A model generated the notes under the pieces. The model did no database searches, was not told the DNA's origin, and saw only the letters and a program-made list of their open reading frames with translations. A stretch of 6,831 nucleotides of DNA from Desulfurellaceae bacterium (GTDB lineage Bacteria > Campylobacterota_A > Desulfurellia > JAGGSF01). Shown piece by piece: positions 6,680-6,831 of this stretch (position 1 is its first letter; every line of letters begins with the position of its first letter). A program made the translations under genes and the position numbers. The stretch is taken from NCBI GenBank assembly GCA_023128455.1, contig JAGMDW010000201.1, positions 1 to 6,831 of the forward strand. Reading direction: 5' to 3'.

Positions 6680-6831
6680 ATGGTTAAAAATCTGGTAGAT
6701 TTTTACAATGCAGCCGCTGCAGCTATGGAAGGCGAATGCATATTGGATGTGCATGCCTATGCTGTACCAGAAAGCGAAGAGTCAAATATAAGAAGTGAAT
6801 TGACTAGCTATGATTGTTTTGAACCTATTCC
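6680..6831 (+). CDS. Unrecognised protein, N-terminal 50 residues (runs off right edge)
   Basis: An open frame begins at ATG 6680, one base after the Mut7-C stop, and stays open to the window edge (50 codons plus two bases). It has a strong ribosome site, GGAGGTG at 6669-6675, which makes it a real gene rather than a chance frame. The visible protein starts MVKNLVDFYNAAAAAME, then GECILDVHAYAVPESEE, and continues to an acidic, polar stretch ending DCFEPI. There is no signal peptide or membrane segment, and no motif that I can assign to a family from this fragment. A soluble cytoplasmic protein is the most that can be said. It is co-directional and nearly contiguous with the operon, so it is probably co-expressed with the Mut7-C gene. 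Confidence 0.8.
   Translation, partial: MVKNLVDFYNAAAAAMEGECILDVHAYAVPESEESNIRSELTSYDCFEPI

Noticed and set aside
6709..6721. Short inverted repeat TGCAGC-C-GCTGCA within the right-edge gene.
   Set aside because: It has no loop, is only 6 bases per arm, and falls in a run of alanine codons (GCA GCC GCT GCA GCT), so it is probably a by-product of codon composition.

Overview
The window is a densely packed, A/T-rich stretch (roughly 35-40% G+C by eye) from a bacterial chromosome. Every gene lies on the + strand. It holds nine protein-coding genes: seven complete, one cut at the left edge and one cut at the right edge. I see no RNA gene, insertion sequence, CRISPR array, phage gene or long repeat. 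The only non-coding DNA between genes is 14 bases (621-634), 10 bases (5439-5448) and one base (6679). All other junctions overlap, by 1, 7, 8, 20 and 35 bases. No hairpin terminator followed by a T-tract is evident, so the block reads as part of one long operon whose promoter lies to the left of the window.

Order from left to right: the 3' end of pnp (polynucleotide phosphorylase, with KH and S1 domains); an M16-family zinc peptidase; a class V PLP aminotransferase of the alanine/serine-glyoxylate type; hisZ (regulatory subunit of ATP phosphoribosyltransferase, a histidyl-tRNA synthetase paralogue); purA (adenylosuccinate synthetase, GTG start); a HinT-type HIT nucleotide hydrolase; aroQ (type II 3-dehydroquinate dehydratase); a small Mut7-C (PIN-like RNase fold plus zinc ribbon) protein; and the first 50 codons of a gene I do not recognise.

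Functionally this is housekeeping. pnp next to an M16 peptidase is an arrangement seen in many bacteria (pnp and mlpA are near neighbours in Bacillus). The middle block is nucleotide and amino-acid biosynthesis: HisZ controls the first, ATP- and PRPP-consuming step of histidine synthesis, PurA commits IMP to AMP, and HinT cleaves AMP-phosphoramidates. AroQ belongs to the shikimate pathway, and the aminotransferase probably to glycine/serine/alanine metabolism. HisZ occurs in organisms with the short form of HisG; no hisG lies in the window.

The host is bacterial: it has KH-S1 PNPase, HisZ, type II DHQase and Shine-Dalgarno-led genes. The mixture does not point firmly to one phylum. The low G+C, extreme compaction, Lys/Ile/Glu-rich proteins and presence of Mut7-C would fit an uncultured anaerobic or thermophilic lineage, but that is a weak inference. 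I did not find an obvious undescribed system. The items most worth a second look are the unrecognised gene at the right edge, the Mut7-C gene embedded in a biosynthetic operon, and the hisZ/purA overlap.
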